The notes: generated by a model from the sequence alone, not told the origin. A DNA stretch of 64,000 bases from an uncultured Eubacteriales bacterium (GCA_902786355.1 CADABZ010000006.1:1-64000), one strand, 5' to 3'; positions 1 to 8,470 are shown, counted from the stretch's first letter. Translations and numbers: made by a program.

Positions 1-523
1 TTTGTATTATATGCGGCATTGTGCCAGCCTGGGCATTGCCGCTTAAGCAGGACAGGTTTTATCCTCAAAAAGACTGTCCGTTAACTTGACAGAGGACCAA
101 TCTGTCTGCGAATACTTAGCAATCTTGTATTCTGGACGCCGATCCTTCCGATTTTCAATACCAATGTTGTAGATTTCTTCGCTGAATGATTTGTGTTCAA
201 TGGATTTTCTCGAAAAACGAGCAAATCAGAGAAATTTATTGTTTTTTAAAATTTTTTGATTCATTTTGTCAATGTGAATTGGACCAAACATTGACAAACA
301 AGAGGGCCGGGAAAGATATCTACAAGATTGTCCTTTTAGAGTGGTACCCATAAAGTGGACATGCAGATTCTGCTTTTGACAAGTACTTTCCTGGCTGTAC
401 CCCTTTTCCGGACATGAGTATGGTAATACCGATGCACGAAAGGCGTTTTGCCTGAAAGAATCGTGTGATATCATTAATAATAAATATTGCATGGCATAGA
501 ACTTCAATAAGAATGAAAAAACC
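1..523. other. AT-rich intergenic stretch with palindromes
   Basis: No convincing gene is seen here. The stretch is visibly richer in A+T than its neighbours. It contains a perfect 11-base inverted repeat (TTTGTCAATGT at 265-275 against ACATTGACAAA at 288-298) and a second hairpin at 203-227 (GATTT-t-CTCG, loop AAAAA, CGAG-c-AAATC). On the minus strand an open frame of about 60 codons without a start ends near position 43; it could be the eroded end of a gene, but I recognise no family. Confidence 0.4.
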
Positions 524-1705
524 ATGAAGACAGAACTGATAAAATGGAGCGGGGATCTGAAAAAGGAACTGATGGATCTCTGCAACAGTGTAGACAGACG
601 TTATCTCTCTGACAGGATCCCGGAGCCGTACACCGATGCAGATGCCGACTGGTGGCTTGGCATGGTGAGTGAGCATGATGGTGTAGACAGACTGTTCAGG
701 GCGATCGTCCTTGACGGCAAAGTTATCGGGAGCATCTCAGTTGAGTGCAAGTCTGATGTATACCGCCGTGACGGTGAGATCGGGTACATGCTTCTGACGG
801 AGTACTGGTCACAGGGAATCATGACAGAAGCAGTGACGCTGATGTGCACAGAGGCTTTTGAGAAGCTGGATATCGCCAGGATCACTGGCATCGTATATAC
901 GGAAAACGAAGCGTCATGGCGCGTACTTGAGAAGAACGGTTTTGTGCGTGAGGGTCTGCAGCGGAAGGCGGCGTGCAAGAAGGGCAAAATGCATGACATC
1001 TTCCTGTACGGCAGGCTCAGAGAAGACAGGACTGCGATATCTGTTGACCTGATGCGCAGAAGTGATGCGTATACGATAGAGCATTTTGTGCCGAGTAAGG
1101 AACTGATGTACCGCGCGGCTTACGGAGTATATCTCGCTTATGACAGCTGGCGGGAAAAGAACATCGCCATCATGGCAGGCGGCGGCAACAACGGCGGTGA
1201 CGGATACGCTCTTGCCTGGATACTGAAGAATGCCGGTATAGACTCTACTGTGATCCGCGTTTCAGATAAGCTGTCAGAGGACGGCAGGTATTACTGTGAG
1301 AAAGCGGAAGCCAGCGGGGTCAGGATATGTGATTTCACTAAAGCGGAAGCCAGCGGGGCCAGGATATGTGATTTCACTGAATCGGAAGACTGCGGAGATG
1401 CTAAGCGCAGTCTGGTTGAGTATGATGTCATAGTTGACTGCATCCTCGGCACCGGCTTCAGGGGCGAGGTAAGAGGCAAAGCTGCCGATGCGATCAGGGC
1501 CATCAATGATTCCGGCGCATACGTCATCAGTGTCGATATCAACAGCGGCATGAATGGCGATACAGGCGAGGCTGCACTCGCAGTCAGGTCTGACCTTACA
1601 GTCTCGATAGGCTTTTACAAGCAGGGCCTTTTCAGGGGAGATGCGGACAGATACATCAAAGACATGACAAATGTGGACATAGGAATCGTTTTGCTGAAAG
1701 AATAA
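524..1705 (+). CDS. GNAT acetyltransferase fused to NAD(P)H-hydrate epimerase (YjeF_N) domain
   Basis: The 393-residue protein has two halves. Residues 1-165 look like a RimJ/RimL-type GNAT N-acetyltransferase (E-I-G-Y-M-L then Q-G-I-M-T-E-A acetyl-CoA loop, and N-x2-S-W-x-V-L-E-K-N-G-F). Residues about 180-393 look like the YjeF N-terminal domain, which epimerises damaged NAD(P)HX: GNNGGDG at 221-227, an acidic D-C-I-L-G-T-G-F segment near 305-312 and D-I-N-S-G near 338. The usual C-terminal ADP-dependent dehydratase partner is absent. Residues 260-272 and 273-285 are a near-exact 13-residue tandem duplication. The ATG has only a weak ribosome site. The domain calls are firm; the purpose of the fusion is unknown. 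Confidence 0.8.
   Translation: MKTELIKWSGDLKKELMDLCNSVDRRYLSDRIPEPYTDADADWWLGMVSEHDGVDRLFRAIVLDGKVIGSISVECKSDVYRRDGEIGYMLLTEYWSQGIMTEAVTLMCTEAFEKLDIARITGIVYTENEASWRVLEKNGFVREGLQRKAACKKGKMHDIFLYGRLREDRTAISVDLMRRSDAYTIEHFVPSKELMYRAAYGVYLAYDSWREKNIAIMAGGGNNGGDGYALAWILKNAGIDSTVIRVSDKLSEDGRYYCEKAEASGVRICDFTKAEASGARICDFTESEDCGDAKRSLVEYDVIVDCILGTGFRGEVRGKAADAIRAINDSGAYVISVDINSGMNGDTGEAALAVRSDLTVSIGFYKQGLFRGDADRYIKDMTNVDIGIVLLKE
1301..1378 (+). repeat. 39-base in-frame tandem duplication
   Basis: Two adjacent 39-base copies (1301-1339 and 1340-1378) differ at a single base, T at 1320 against C at 1359. Each encodes 13 residues (K-A-E-A-S-G-V/A-R-I-C-D-F-T). The reading frame of the GNAT/YjeF_N gene is preserved. 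The near identity implies a recent slippage or recombination event. Confidence 0.95.
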
Positions 1706-1716
1706 GGAGGTATATC

Positions 1717-2067
1717 ATGATTCGCAGAGCTGAAGAATGCAAAATAGAGTACCGCGAGCACATGCGTGACGGCGACGGCACGGTCAAGCTTACAGGTTTT
1801 ATCAATGACACGTCTGAACTGTGCGGGAAGGGCCGCATGTTTTCGAAGATAACTCTGGAACCGGGATGCAGCATCGGATTCCATATTCACGAGAAAGACT
1901 CTGAGCTCTTCTATTTTCTGACAGGGACCGGCGAATACAGTGACAACGGTGAGATCTGCACTGTCAAGGCCGGCGATGTCACCATCTGCCCTGCAGGAAC
2001 AGGCCACTCGATCGCAAACAAGGGAGATGAGACGCTTGAGCTCATCGCAGTGATAGTCTACGCGTAG
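1717..2067 (+). CDS. small cupin-domain protein
   Basis: This 116-residue single-domain cupin shows the first cupin motif, G-x5-H-I-H-x4-E, at about residues 49-60 and the second, G-D-V-x4-G-x2-H, near 87-97. The histidines and glutamate would bind one metal ion in the beta barrel. It has a strong ribosome site (AAGGAGG, 7-8 bases before the ATG) and lies 11 bases after the GNAT/YjeF_N gene, so the two are probably co-transcribed. Cupins this short are often sugar-binding, isomerase or dioxygenase folds; the substrate cannot be read from the sequence. Confidence 0.85.
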   Translation: MIRRAEECKIEYREHMRDGDGTVKLTGFINDTSELCGKGRMFSKITLEPGCSIGFHIHEKDSELFYFLTGTGEYSDNGEICTVKAGDVTICPAGTGHSIANKGDETLELIAVIVYA

Positions 2068-2105
2068 CGGATCGATATTAAGAGTATTCGACATAAGTCA
2101 GAAGG

Positions 2106-3050
2106 ATGCAGAAGATATTCCGGACTCACAAGGATATGGATGCAGTTGAAGATATCCTGAAAAACATATATGGCAGTGGCATTGCGGTGACAGGCAGGAT
2201 CCCGGTGTCCGGCGGAGACATCAACAGGGCATATGCACTGACTCTTTCTGATGGGAGCAGGCTGTTCATGAAGGCTAACCGGAAGGAGAATGAGGATTTC
2301 TTCAGGGCTGAGGCGGAAGGACTTGAAGCGCTGAGGACGGCCGGGGCGATCAGCGTTCCGGCTGTGATCGCAAGGGGCTCGGATGATAGAGAGTCATTTC
2401 TGCTGCTTGAATATATAGAAGAAGGACGCAGAAGTCCCGGGGCTTCGGAGGAGCTTGGAAGGCGGCTCGCTGAGCTGCACCTGGCGGATACTGAAAAGAT
2501 GACAGCTGATAACGATAAGACGAATGCTGCATCATATGTGCCAGGCGGCAGATACGGATTCCTGCATGACAACTACATCGGTGCAGGGTTTCAGTGTAAT
2601 GAGCCTGCGGATTCGTGGACTGAGTTCTTCATAGACAGGAGGCTGCGTCCTCAGTTTGAGAGGGCATCGTATTACTGGGACAGCGGTTACCGGAAGACTG
2701 TTGACAGGTTTTTGGATAAGGCAGAGCAATATCTTGCTGAGCCAAAACAGCCGTCGCTTCTTCATGGGGACCTGTGGGCAGGCAATTACATGATAGACAG
2801 CTGCGGCGAGCCGTGGCTCATCGATCCAGCTGCATACGTCGGACATGCCGAGGCAGATCTAGCGATGACAGAGCTCTTCGGAGGCTTTGACCGCAGATTC
2901 TATGATGCGTACAGGGAGACTGCGGAGATCGATCCGGGATATGCTGACAGGAGAGACCTGTATAACCTGTATCATTTGCTGAACCATCTCAACCTGTTCG
3001 GCGGCAGCTATCTGTACTCCGTGAAATCAATCGTCAGCAGATATATCTGA
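2106..3050 (+). CDS. fructosamine kinase / ketosamine-3-kinase family protein
   Basis: The 314-residue protein belongs to the fructosamine kinase family within the aminoglycoside-phosphotransferase-like kinases. It shows S-G-G-D-I-N near residue 37, an F-M-K-A ATP-site lysine near 57, G-F-x-H-D-N-Y-I-G near 156, the catalytic H-G-D-L-W-x-G-N near 220 and the metal-binding I-D-P-A-A-Y near 240. Such enzymes phosphorylate glycated amines so that the sugar can be released, a repair or salvage role. The ATG at 2106 overlaps its own purine-rich region, so the next ATG at 2136 is an alternative start. A terminator follows at 3110. Confidence 0.85.
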   Translation: MQKIFRTHKDMDAVEDILKNIYGSGIAVTGRIPVSGGDINRAYALTLSDGSRLFMKANRKENEDFFRAEAEGLEALRTAGAISVPAVIARGSDDRESFLLLEYIEEGRRSPGASEELGRRLAELHLADTEKMTADNDKTNAASYVPGGRYGFLHDNYIGAGFQCNEPADSWTEFFIDRRLRPQFERASYYWDSGYRKTVDRFLDKAEQYLAEPKQPSLLHGDLWAGNYMIDSCGEPWLIDPAAYVGHAEADLAMTELFGGFDRRFYDAYRETAEIDPGYADRRDLYNLYHLLNHLNLFGGSYLYSVKSIVSRYI

Positions 3051-3109
3051 CAGATGGCAAAAGCAGAATGATATGTATTGCCGACAATAATTGATATGGA
3101 TAACGCAGG

Positions 3110-3137
3110 GGCCGGCCTGAAAAGGCGGGCCTTTTTT
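3110..3137 (+). terminator. rho-independent terminator after the kinase gene
   Basis: The stem GGCCGGCCT (3110-3118) pairs with AGGCGGGCC (3123-3131), with one G-G mismatch and a GAAA tetraloop, followed by TTTTTT. It closes the operon that starts at 524. Confidence 0.9.
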
Positions 3138-3144
3138 GGTATCA

Positions 3145-3170
3145 GAAAACCCCGCGCTTCATGCGGGGCT
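3145..3170 (-). terminator. terminator of nhaC (minus strand)
   Basis: Read on the minus strand, GCCCCGC, loop ATGAAGC, GCGGGG is followed by TTTTCTG. It lies next to the triplicated segment that carries the end of nhaC, so part of the stem is repeated in the neighbouring units. Confidence 0.7.
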
Positions 3171-3265
3171 GTTCTTATATTGAGCGCTACAGATCGCGGG
3201 GCTGTTCTTATATTGGGCGCTGCAGATCACGGGGTTGTTCTTACTTATTACGGCCGCTACAGATC
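3163..3265. repeat. three tandem units spanning the 3' end of nhaC
   Basis: The units are 3163-3195 and 3196-3228 (33 bases each, nearly identical) and 3229-3265 (37 bases, diverged). All share a CGGGGCTGTTCTTA-like start and a GC-GCTACAGATC-like end. The third unit contains the nhaC stop codon (3257-3259), so the end of the gene and the adjoining half of its terminator appear to have been copied twice. They are too short and too few for CRISPR, and there are no spacers. Confidence 0.85.
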
Positions 3266-4507
3266 GCGGCGGAGGATCCTGTCGGCCAGATGCACCAGAG
3301 GGATCGCGTAGATGTATATGGCAAAAGGCACTGCTTCATGCGTTACACCGAATATCGACAGGGGCACGGTTATCAGGATGCACCACGGGACGAGCGCGGG
3401 GATCGTGATAGACGAGTTCTCGATATCCATAGCAAGATCAAAGGCGCTTTTGCCCTTGCGTTGGTAGCTTTCTTTCATGAGCTCATTACTCATGATGATC
3501 CCGACCACCTGATTGCAGAAAACGCAGGCTGATGCAAAGGAGATGATCAGTACAGACGGAAAGAGGCCGACCCTGCTTTCAAGTCTGCCGGCTGTTGAGC
3601 GGAGACTGTTGATCAGGCCGGTACCGTTCAGGATACCGGTATAGCTGCATGCTATGGCAACGATCACCACAGTCCCCAGCATGGATATGATGCCGCCGCC
3701 GTCGATTATGGCGGATAATGCAGGATCAGAGGAATGATAGCCGAGCAGGAGTGTGTGTATAAGCTCTGCAAAGGTAGCATGCTGGAGCAGCATGGAAACA
3801 GCGGATGCTGCGGCTATGCTGGCCAGGAGTGTGACCAGTATAGGTATGCGTAGCAGCGGGAATAAAAGAATCACTGCTGCAGGAATAAGAGTCCACGCAG
3901 ATAAGCGGAATGAGGATTCAAAAGCAGATACAGCAGCCGGATCGACAGCTGAGAGCGGATTGCGCCATGAGAGAATGGCGTAGACCACAAAGCATATCAT
4001 CCATGGGATGAAGCCGGTCTTCAGCATGCCCCTGACGTTTTCGTACAGGTCGGTGCCGGTGACAGAGGCCACTGTAAATGCTGTAGAGGATGCAGGTGAT
4101 GTACGGTCGCCAAAATATATGCCCGACAGGAGCACGCCGGCTGCGATGGTTGGGTCGACATTGCCGCTGCGTGCAAGAGTCATGAAGATGACCCCTGCGG
4201 TGCCGGCGACACCGAATGATGTGCCGAGCGCATAGCTCATCAGGCAGGTCAGCAGAAATGCAATTATAAGAAACAGATGCGGCCTTATAAGTCTGATCCC
4301 GTAATATACGAAGGTGACGATGGTACCGGCGCTCCGCCAGCTTCCGGTAAGCACACCGATGAGGAGAAGGATGGCCATCAGAGTCCACGCTGTCCTGAGC
4401 CCGTCTATGCTCATGCGGATGACCTCGGCAGGCCTGTGACCCATGCGTATGCCGATGATCAGAAAGACAAAATATCCGATTATCAATGCGGTAATAATAT
4501 ACTTCAA
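3257..4507 (-). CDS. NhaC-family Na+/H+ antiporter
   Basis: This is a 416-residue, highly hydrophobic protein with about ten or more membrane segments. Recognisable NhaC-type features are the G-x-L-T-G-S-W-R-S-A-G-T-I segment near residue 53, A-L-G-T-S-F-G-V-A-G-T near 92, S-G-I-Y-F-G-D-R-T-S-P near 128 and the late F-C-N-Q-V-V-G segment. It would exchange protons for sodium or another small ion or metabolite across the cytoplasmic membrane; family members also include malate-lactate exchangers. It is convergent to the kinase operon and alone in its unit. The TATAAT on the minus strand (4544-4549) fits a promoter just upstream. Confidence 0.85.
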   Translation of the reverse strand: MKYIITALIIGYFVFLIIGIRMGHRPAEVIRMSIDGLRTAWTLMAILLLIGVLTGSWRSAGTIVTFVYYGIRLIRPHLFLIIAFLLTCLMSYALGTSFGVAGTAGVIFMTLARSGNVDPTIAAGVLLSGIYFGDRTSPASSTAFTVASVTGTDLYENVRGMLKTGFIPWMICFVVYAILSWRNPLSAVDPAAVSAFESSFRLSAWTLIPAAVILLFPLLRIPILVTLLASIAAASAVSMLLQHATFAELIHTLLLGYHSSDPALSAIIDGGGIISMLGTVVIVAIACSYTGILNGTGLINSLRSTAGRLESRVGLFPSVLIISFASACVFCNQVVGIIMSNELMKESYQRKGKSAFDLAMDIENSSITIPALVPWCILITVPLSIFGVTHEAVPFAIYIYAIPLVHLADRILRRDL

Positions 4508-4543
4508 TCCCTATCACTCTCATATCCTTTGTCAATAACGCTG

Positions 4544-4549
4544 ATTATA
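4544..4549 (-). promoter_or_regulatory. -10 element for nhaC
   Basis: A perfect TATAAT on the minus strand lies about 37 bases before the nhaC start. The matching -35 (CTACAG) is poor, so only the -10 is well supported. Confidence 0.45.
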
Positions 4550-4740
4550 CCACAATAAACACCGGACTGTAGAATGTGTAACACTATGCCATGGAAATGG
4601 TTTTTAGGTTGACAATGCCCAAATATTTAACCATTGGAGAAATCAATTTTATATTTGTCTGATATATTAATTATCAATTATTAATTTTCTGCAGTTCGGA
4701 CTATAATGACAAGGCTTTTGTTTGTAAGAGGTACAAAGAT

Positions 4741-5268
4741 ATGAAAAACATTCTCGTGGTTTCACACTGCATACTGAATAATGCTTCCAAAGTGGCTCAG
4801 GATGAGGCCGGGCTCGCAGAAGAGTATTACTACAGGAATGAACTCATGAAACTGGTTCTGGACAAGGGGATACAGCTCATCCAGCTGCCATGTCCGGAAT
4901 TCATCATGTATGGAGCCGGCAGATGGGGACATGTCAAAGACCAGTTTGACAATGCTTTTTTCAGAGCTAACTGCAGAGAAATGCTGACACCGGTAATGAT
5001 GCAGCTCAGCGAGTACGCATCATATCCGGACAGATTCAATATTCTGGGTCTGGTGACCGTAGAGGGAAGTCCATCGTGTGGATATGGGCTGACCTGCAGA
5101 GGTGACTGGGGCGGTGAGCTTGAAGGCAGAGAATCTGTGCCGCAGGTCAGAATGGCTGATGAACCCGGCGTGTTCATGGAAGTCGCCGGAGAACTCTGCA
5201 GAGAATATGGTCTCGCTATATCTTTCCTCAGCATACCCGAAGCAGTATCAGCAGTTACAGATCTATGA
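4741..5268 (+). CDS. TudS-related (CD3072-family) putative desulfidase
   Basis: The 175-residue protein resembles the DUF523/TudS group, in which a [4Fe-4S] cluster on three cysteines removes sulfur from thiolated substrates such as 2-thiouracil. The cysteines seen are C10 in S-H-C-I-L-N, one in L-P-C-P-E-F near residue 51, and one in S-P-S-C-G-Y-G near 113. It sits 41 bases before an ECF S component. The two match the CD3072/CD3073 pair known from C. difficile, which suggests that the transporter imports a sulfur-containing compound for this enzyme to desulfurate. The reaction on the real substrate is inferred. Confidence 0.75.
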   Translation: MKNILVVSHCILNNASKVAQDEAGLAEEYYYRNELMKLVLDKGIQLIQLPCPEFIMYGAGRWGHVKDQFDNAFFRANCREMLTPVMMQLSEYASYPDRFNILGLVTVEGSPSCGYGLTCRGDWGGELEGRESVPQVRMADEPGVFMEVAGELCREYGLAISFLSIPEAVSAVTDL

Positions 5269-5309
5269 AACACGTTAACAGACAAACATATTGAAAGGAA
5301 CGAATCATA

Positions 5310-5885
5310 ATGAAGAAAAACAGCACATATGCACTCGTATTCTGCGGAATTTGTATCGCACTCAATATCGTACTCGGTATCATCACTTCCGCACTCGGAA
5401 TTCCTCTTTACCTTGATACACTCGGAACAATGCTGTCCGCAGCAGTTCTCGGACCTGTTCCGGGAATGATCGTAGGCTCACTGTCCAACATCATCACAGG
5501 ACTTATCTACAGCGTTTCAGATATTCCGTTCTTCATCGTAAATCTCGTAGTCGGACTTATCACAGGCCTCGTAGTCAAGAAGTGGAAATACTCCATCGTT
5601 ACAGCACTCGTACTCGGTCTCGTTCTCGCAGCAGTATGCCCTGCAATCGGAACTCCGATCGGACTGTATGTATACGGCGGATTCAACGGATCATTCTCTG
5701 ATGTACTTGTAATGTCACTCGTAGAAGGCGGCAAGACTATCTTCCAGGCTTCCTTCCTGAGAAACATCGCTTCCAACCTCATCGACAAGATCGGTACAGC
5801 AATCATCGCATGGGCGATCCTCAAAGCAATGTCCCAGAAGTTCTATGCCAACTTTGGCAAGGACAAGTTCGATATCGTTCAGTAG
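5310..5885 (+). CDS. ECF transporter S component, CD3073-like
   Basis: A 191-residue membrane protein with about six hydrophobic segments, typical of substrate-binding S components of energy-coupling-factor importers. The segment L-Y-L-D-T-L-G-T-M near residue 31, followed by G-P-V-P-G-M-I-V-G, resembles the CD3073 family. The strong AAAGGA ribosome site precedes the ATG. Its gene is followed after 3 bases by the energizing ATPase and then EcfT, so the whole transporter is encoded together. The substrate is unknown; the TudS-like gene upstream points to a thiolated small molecule. Confidence 0.8.
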   Translation: MKKNSTYALVFCGICIALNIVLGIITSALGIPLYLDTLGTMLSAAVLGPVPGMIVGSLSNIITGLIYSVSDIPFFIVNLVVGLITGLVVKKWKYSIVTALVLGLVLAAVCPAIGTPIGLYVYGGFNGSFSDVLVMSLVEGGKTIFQASFLRNIASNLIDKIGTAIIAWAILKAMSQKFYANFGKDKFDIVQ

Positions 5886-5888
5886 CAG

Positions 5889-7679
5889 ATGATCAGGGCA
5901 CAAAGTATCAGACATCAATATGACGTATGGAAGGGCGATGAGAAGTTCAGCCGCACAGCACTCGATGGCGCAGACCTCGATGTAGCTGAGGGCGAATTCA
6001 TCGCGATTCTTGGCGCGAACGGATCAGGCAAATCCACACTTGCAAAACATCTGAATGTTCTGCTTTTGCCTGATGATGGTGTCGTGCATGTAAGCGGAAT
6101 GGATACTGCCGATGAGAAGAATCTGTGGGAGATAAGGACCACAGTCGGTATGGTGTTCCAGAATCCTGACAATCAGATCATAGGAACAAGTGTCGAAGAA
6201 GATGTCGCATTCGGCCCGGAGAATAAGAATCTTGAATCCCGGGATATCCAGGATAAAGTAACCAGCAGCCTTAAGGCTGTTGGTTTGCTTTCACGCAGAA
6301 AATCTTCCCCGACGAAGCTCTCCGGCGGTCAGAAACAGAGAGTCGCCATAGCCGGTGTGCTTGCGTGCGATTCACGCTGCATCGTTTTCGATGAACCGAC
6401 AGCTATGCTCGATCCGGCCTCCCGTAAAGAAGTGCTGGATGTCATCCGTCAGCTTCACCAGAGCGGCAAGACCATCATACTGATCACTCATCATACGGAT
6501 GAAGTGGTTGATGCCGACAGGATCATCCTCATGGAGAAAGGCCGCGTTGCAGCATCAGGCACGCCGCAGGAGATCTTTTCTGATCCTGAGCGTCTCAGAG
6601 CTGCCGGAATGGATCTTCCTCCGGTCGCGGAACTTGCGGAGATCCTCAAAAAAGACGGAGCGATCGAACACGCAGGGCCGGTGCTTGACAGCAGCGAGCT
6701 GATCTCTCTTGTAATGCAGAATGCGGAGACTGTGAAACCGGAGATGTGTCCGGCTCCTTCAAACCAGTCTCATGCGGAGCCGAAAGTTCTGTCAGAGCCG
6801 TCAACGGGCAGAGAAGAACCGCTTCTCGAAGTACGTGACCTTTGTTTTACCTATGCCAGGGGCACTGTCAATGAGACAAAAGTCCTGCAGAATATATCCT
6901 TTGATGTACACAGAGGTGAGTGCATAGGCCTTATCGGGACTACCGGAGCCGGCAAAACGACTCTGGCCAGGAATCTGAATGGTCTCCTCAAGGCTGATTC
7001 AGGCGACATCCTGTATAAAGGCGAGAGCATCTACCGCAGGGGCTACAGACTCAGTAACTTCCGCAAGGAAGTCGGCCTTGTTTTTCAGAGATCCGAGACT
7101 CAGCTGTTCTGCAAAACAGTGCTGGACGATGTGGCTTTCGGTCCGAAGAAAATGGGCCTGTCCGAAGAAGAGGCCAGGAAAACAGCCGAAGAGACACTGG
7201 CGCTTGTTGGTATAGACGAGGAATACTATGACTCAAGTCCGATGGACCTGTCAGGCGGGCAGAAGAGGAGAGTAGCTCTTGCAGGTGTCCTGTCGATGGG
7301 ACCTTCAGTGCTTATTCTCGATGAGCCTGCTGCCGGACTCGATCCGGTCATCAAAGCAGAGGTGTTCGGCATCATCAACAGGATCAGAGAAGAGAGAGGC
7401 ACGGCGATCATCCTTATTTCACATGAAATGGAGGACATTGCCGGATATGCAGACAAGGTCCTGCTGCTTGCGGAAGGCGGCATAAAACTTGCCGGAAGCC
7501 CGGGAGATGTTTTCTCAGATGTGGAAAAAGTCCGCAGCTATGGTGCAGATGTTCCCGCAGTCACTTCAGTGATGTACGAACTGGCAGAATGCGGGCTCAG
7601 ATTCGGCAGACTCGAAACAGGAGTATTCGAAGCAGCGGCTGCGATCGAATCAGCAATGGGTAAGGAGGGCCGGATATGA
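5889..7679 (+). CDS. ecfA: fused energy-coupling-factor ATPase (EcfA-EcfA')
   Basis: The 596-residue protein is two ABC ATPase domains in one chain, separated by a linker at about residues 275-305. The first has Walker A GANGSGKST near 43, signature LSGGQKQR near 143 and Walker B I-V-F-D-E-P. The second has GTTGAGKTT near 352, signature LSGGQKRR near 455 and V-L-I-L-D-E-P. EcfA and EcfA' are usually separate genes in Firmicutes, so this is the fused form. It drives the S component through EcfT and overlaps ecfT by 4 bases. Confidence 0.93.
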   Translation: MIRAQSIRHQYDVWKGDEKFSRTALDGADLDVAEGEFIAILGANGSGKSTLAKHLNVLLLPDDGVVHVSGMDTADEKNLWEIRTTVGMVFQNPDNQIIGTSVEEDVAFGPENKNLESRDIQDKVTSSLKAVGLLSRRKSSPTKLSGGQKQRVAIAGVLACDSRCIVFDEPTAMLDPASRKEVLDVIRQLHQSGKTIILITHHTDEVVDADRIILMEKGRVAASGTPQEIFSDPERLRAAGMDLPPVAELAEILKKDGAIEHAGPVLDSSELISLVMQNAETVKPEMCPAPSNQSHAEPKVLSEPSTGREEPLLEVRDLCFTYARGTVNETKVLQNISFDVHRGECIGLIGTTGAGKTTLARNLNGLLKADSGDILYKGESIYRRGYRLSNFRKEVGLVFQRSETQLFCKTVLDDVAFGPKKMGLSEEEARKTAEETLALVGIDEEYYDSSPMDLSGGQKRRVALAGVLSMGPSVLILDEPAAGLDPVIKAEVFGIINRIREERGTAIILISHEMEDIAGYADKVLLLAEGGIKLAGSPGDVFSDVEKVRSYGADVPAVTSVMYELAECGLRFGRLETGVFEAAAAIESAMGKEGRI

Positions 7680-8470
7680 GAGACATAACTATAGGTCAGT
7701 ATTATCCTGTGGACTCCATCATTCATTCACTGGATCCGAGAACCAAGCTCATGAGCGTCTTTCTGTATATTGTTGCGCTCTTCCTGGTGAAGAATCCGGT
7801 GTGGTATGCTGCCTTCCTGATAATTGCGCTGGCAGAATTCAGATGTGCAAGAGTTCCTTTCAGCTATTTCCTGAAAGGTCTGAAGGCCATCATCGTGCTC
7901 CTTATATTCACATTCGTTTTCCGGACACTGGCAACCCCGGGGGAACCTCTCCTGTCATTCTGGGGCTTCGAAGCGACAAGGGAAGGTCTGATAAAAGGCA
8001 TTTCCCTGACAAGCCGGATCGCTCTGATGATCGTAGAGGCATCACTCCTTTCATATACGACTACTCCGAAAGAAATGTCCGACGGACTTGCAAGAGCATG
8101 TTCACCGCTTAAGAGGATAGGTCTTCCTGTCGATGAGATGTCGATCATGATAATGATCGCCTTCCGCTTCATTCCGGTAATGCTCGAGGAAGCCAATGAC
8201 CTGATGGATGCTCAGGCATCGAGAGGCGTGGAATTTGAGAACTGCTCCATCTTTGTCAAGATGAAGAACATTTTTGCTCTGGTGATGCCGCTCTTCATCG
8301 GTTCCATAGAGCGGACCTCTGATCTGGCAATGGCAATGGAAGCGAGGGGATACAGTACCGGGCAGGCACGCTCCAAGATGTTCCCGCTGGAATACAGCTC
8401 ACATGATAAAACCGCATATATCTTCAGCATCCTGCTTCTGGTCCTTGCCATAGCCGGAAGGATCGAATGA
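7676..8470 (+). CDS. ecfT: ECF transporter transmembrane component EcfT
   Basis: The 264-residue protein has five or six hydrophobic segments and the family's N-terminal S-x-L-H-x-L-D-P-R-T-K-L pattern (here I-H-S-L-D-P-R-T-K-L, residues 17-26). Two short coupling-helix motifs face the ATPases: Q-A-S-R-G near 184 and E-A-R-G-Y near 223. It couples ATP hydrolysis in the fused ATPase to tilting of the S component. Translational coupling (ATGA overlap) with the ATPase and the terminator at 8562 show that it is the last gene of the operon. Confidence 0.93.
   Translation: MRDITIGQYYPVDSIIHSLDPRTKLMSVFLYIVALFLVKNPVWYAAFLIIALAEFRCARVPFSYFLKGLKAIIVLLIFTFVFRTLATPGEPLLSFWGFEATREGLIKGISLTSRIALMIVEASLLSYTTTPKEMSDGLARACSPLKRIGLPVDEMSIMIMIAFRFIPVMLEEANDLMDAQASRGVEFENCSIFVKMKNIFALVMPLFIGSIERTSDLAMAMEARGYSTGQARSKMFPLEYSSHDKTAYIFSILLLVLAIAGRIE

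Noticed and set aside
1615..2094. Minus-strand frame of 159 codons
   Set aside because: Antisense to the cupin gene, which has clear motifs and a strong ribosome site.
3163..3265. Short direct repeats that could suggest a CRISPR array
   Set aside because: Only three contiguous units, no spacers, and they overlap the nhaC stop codon and terminator.
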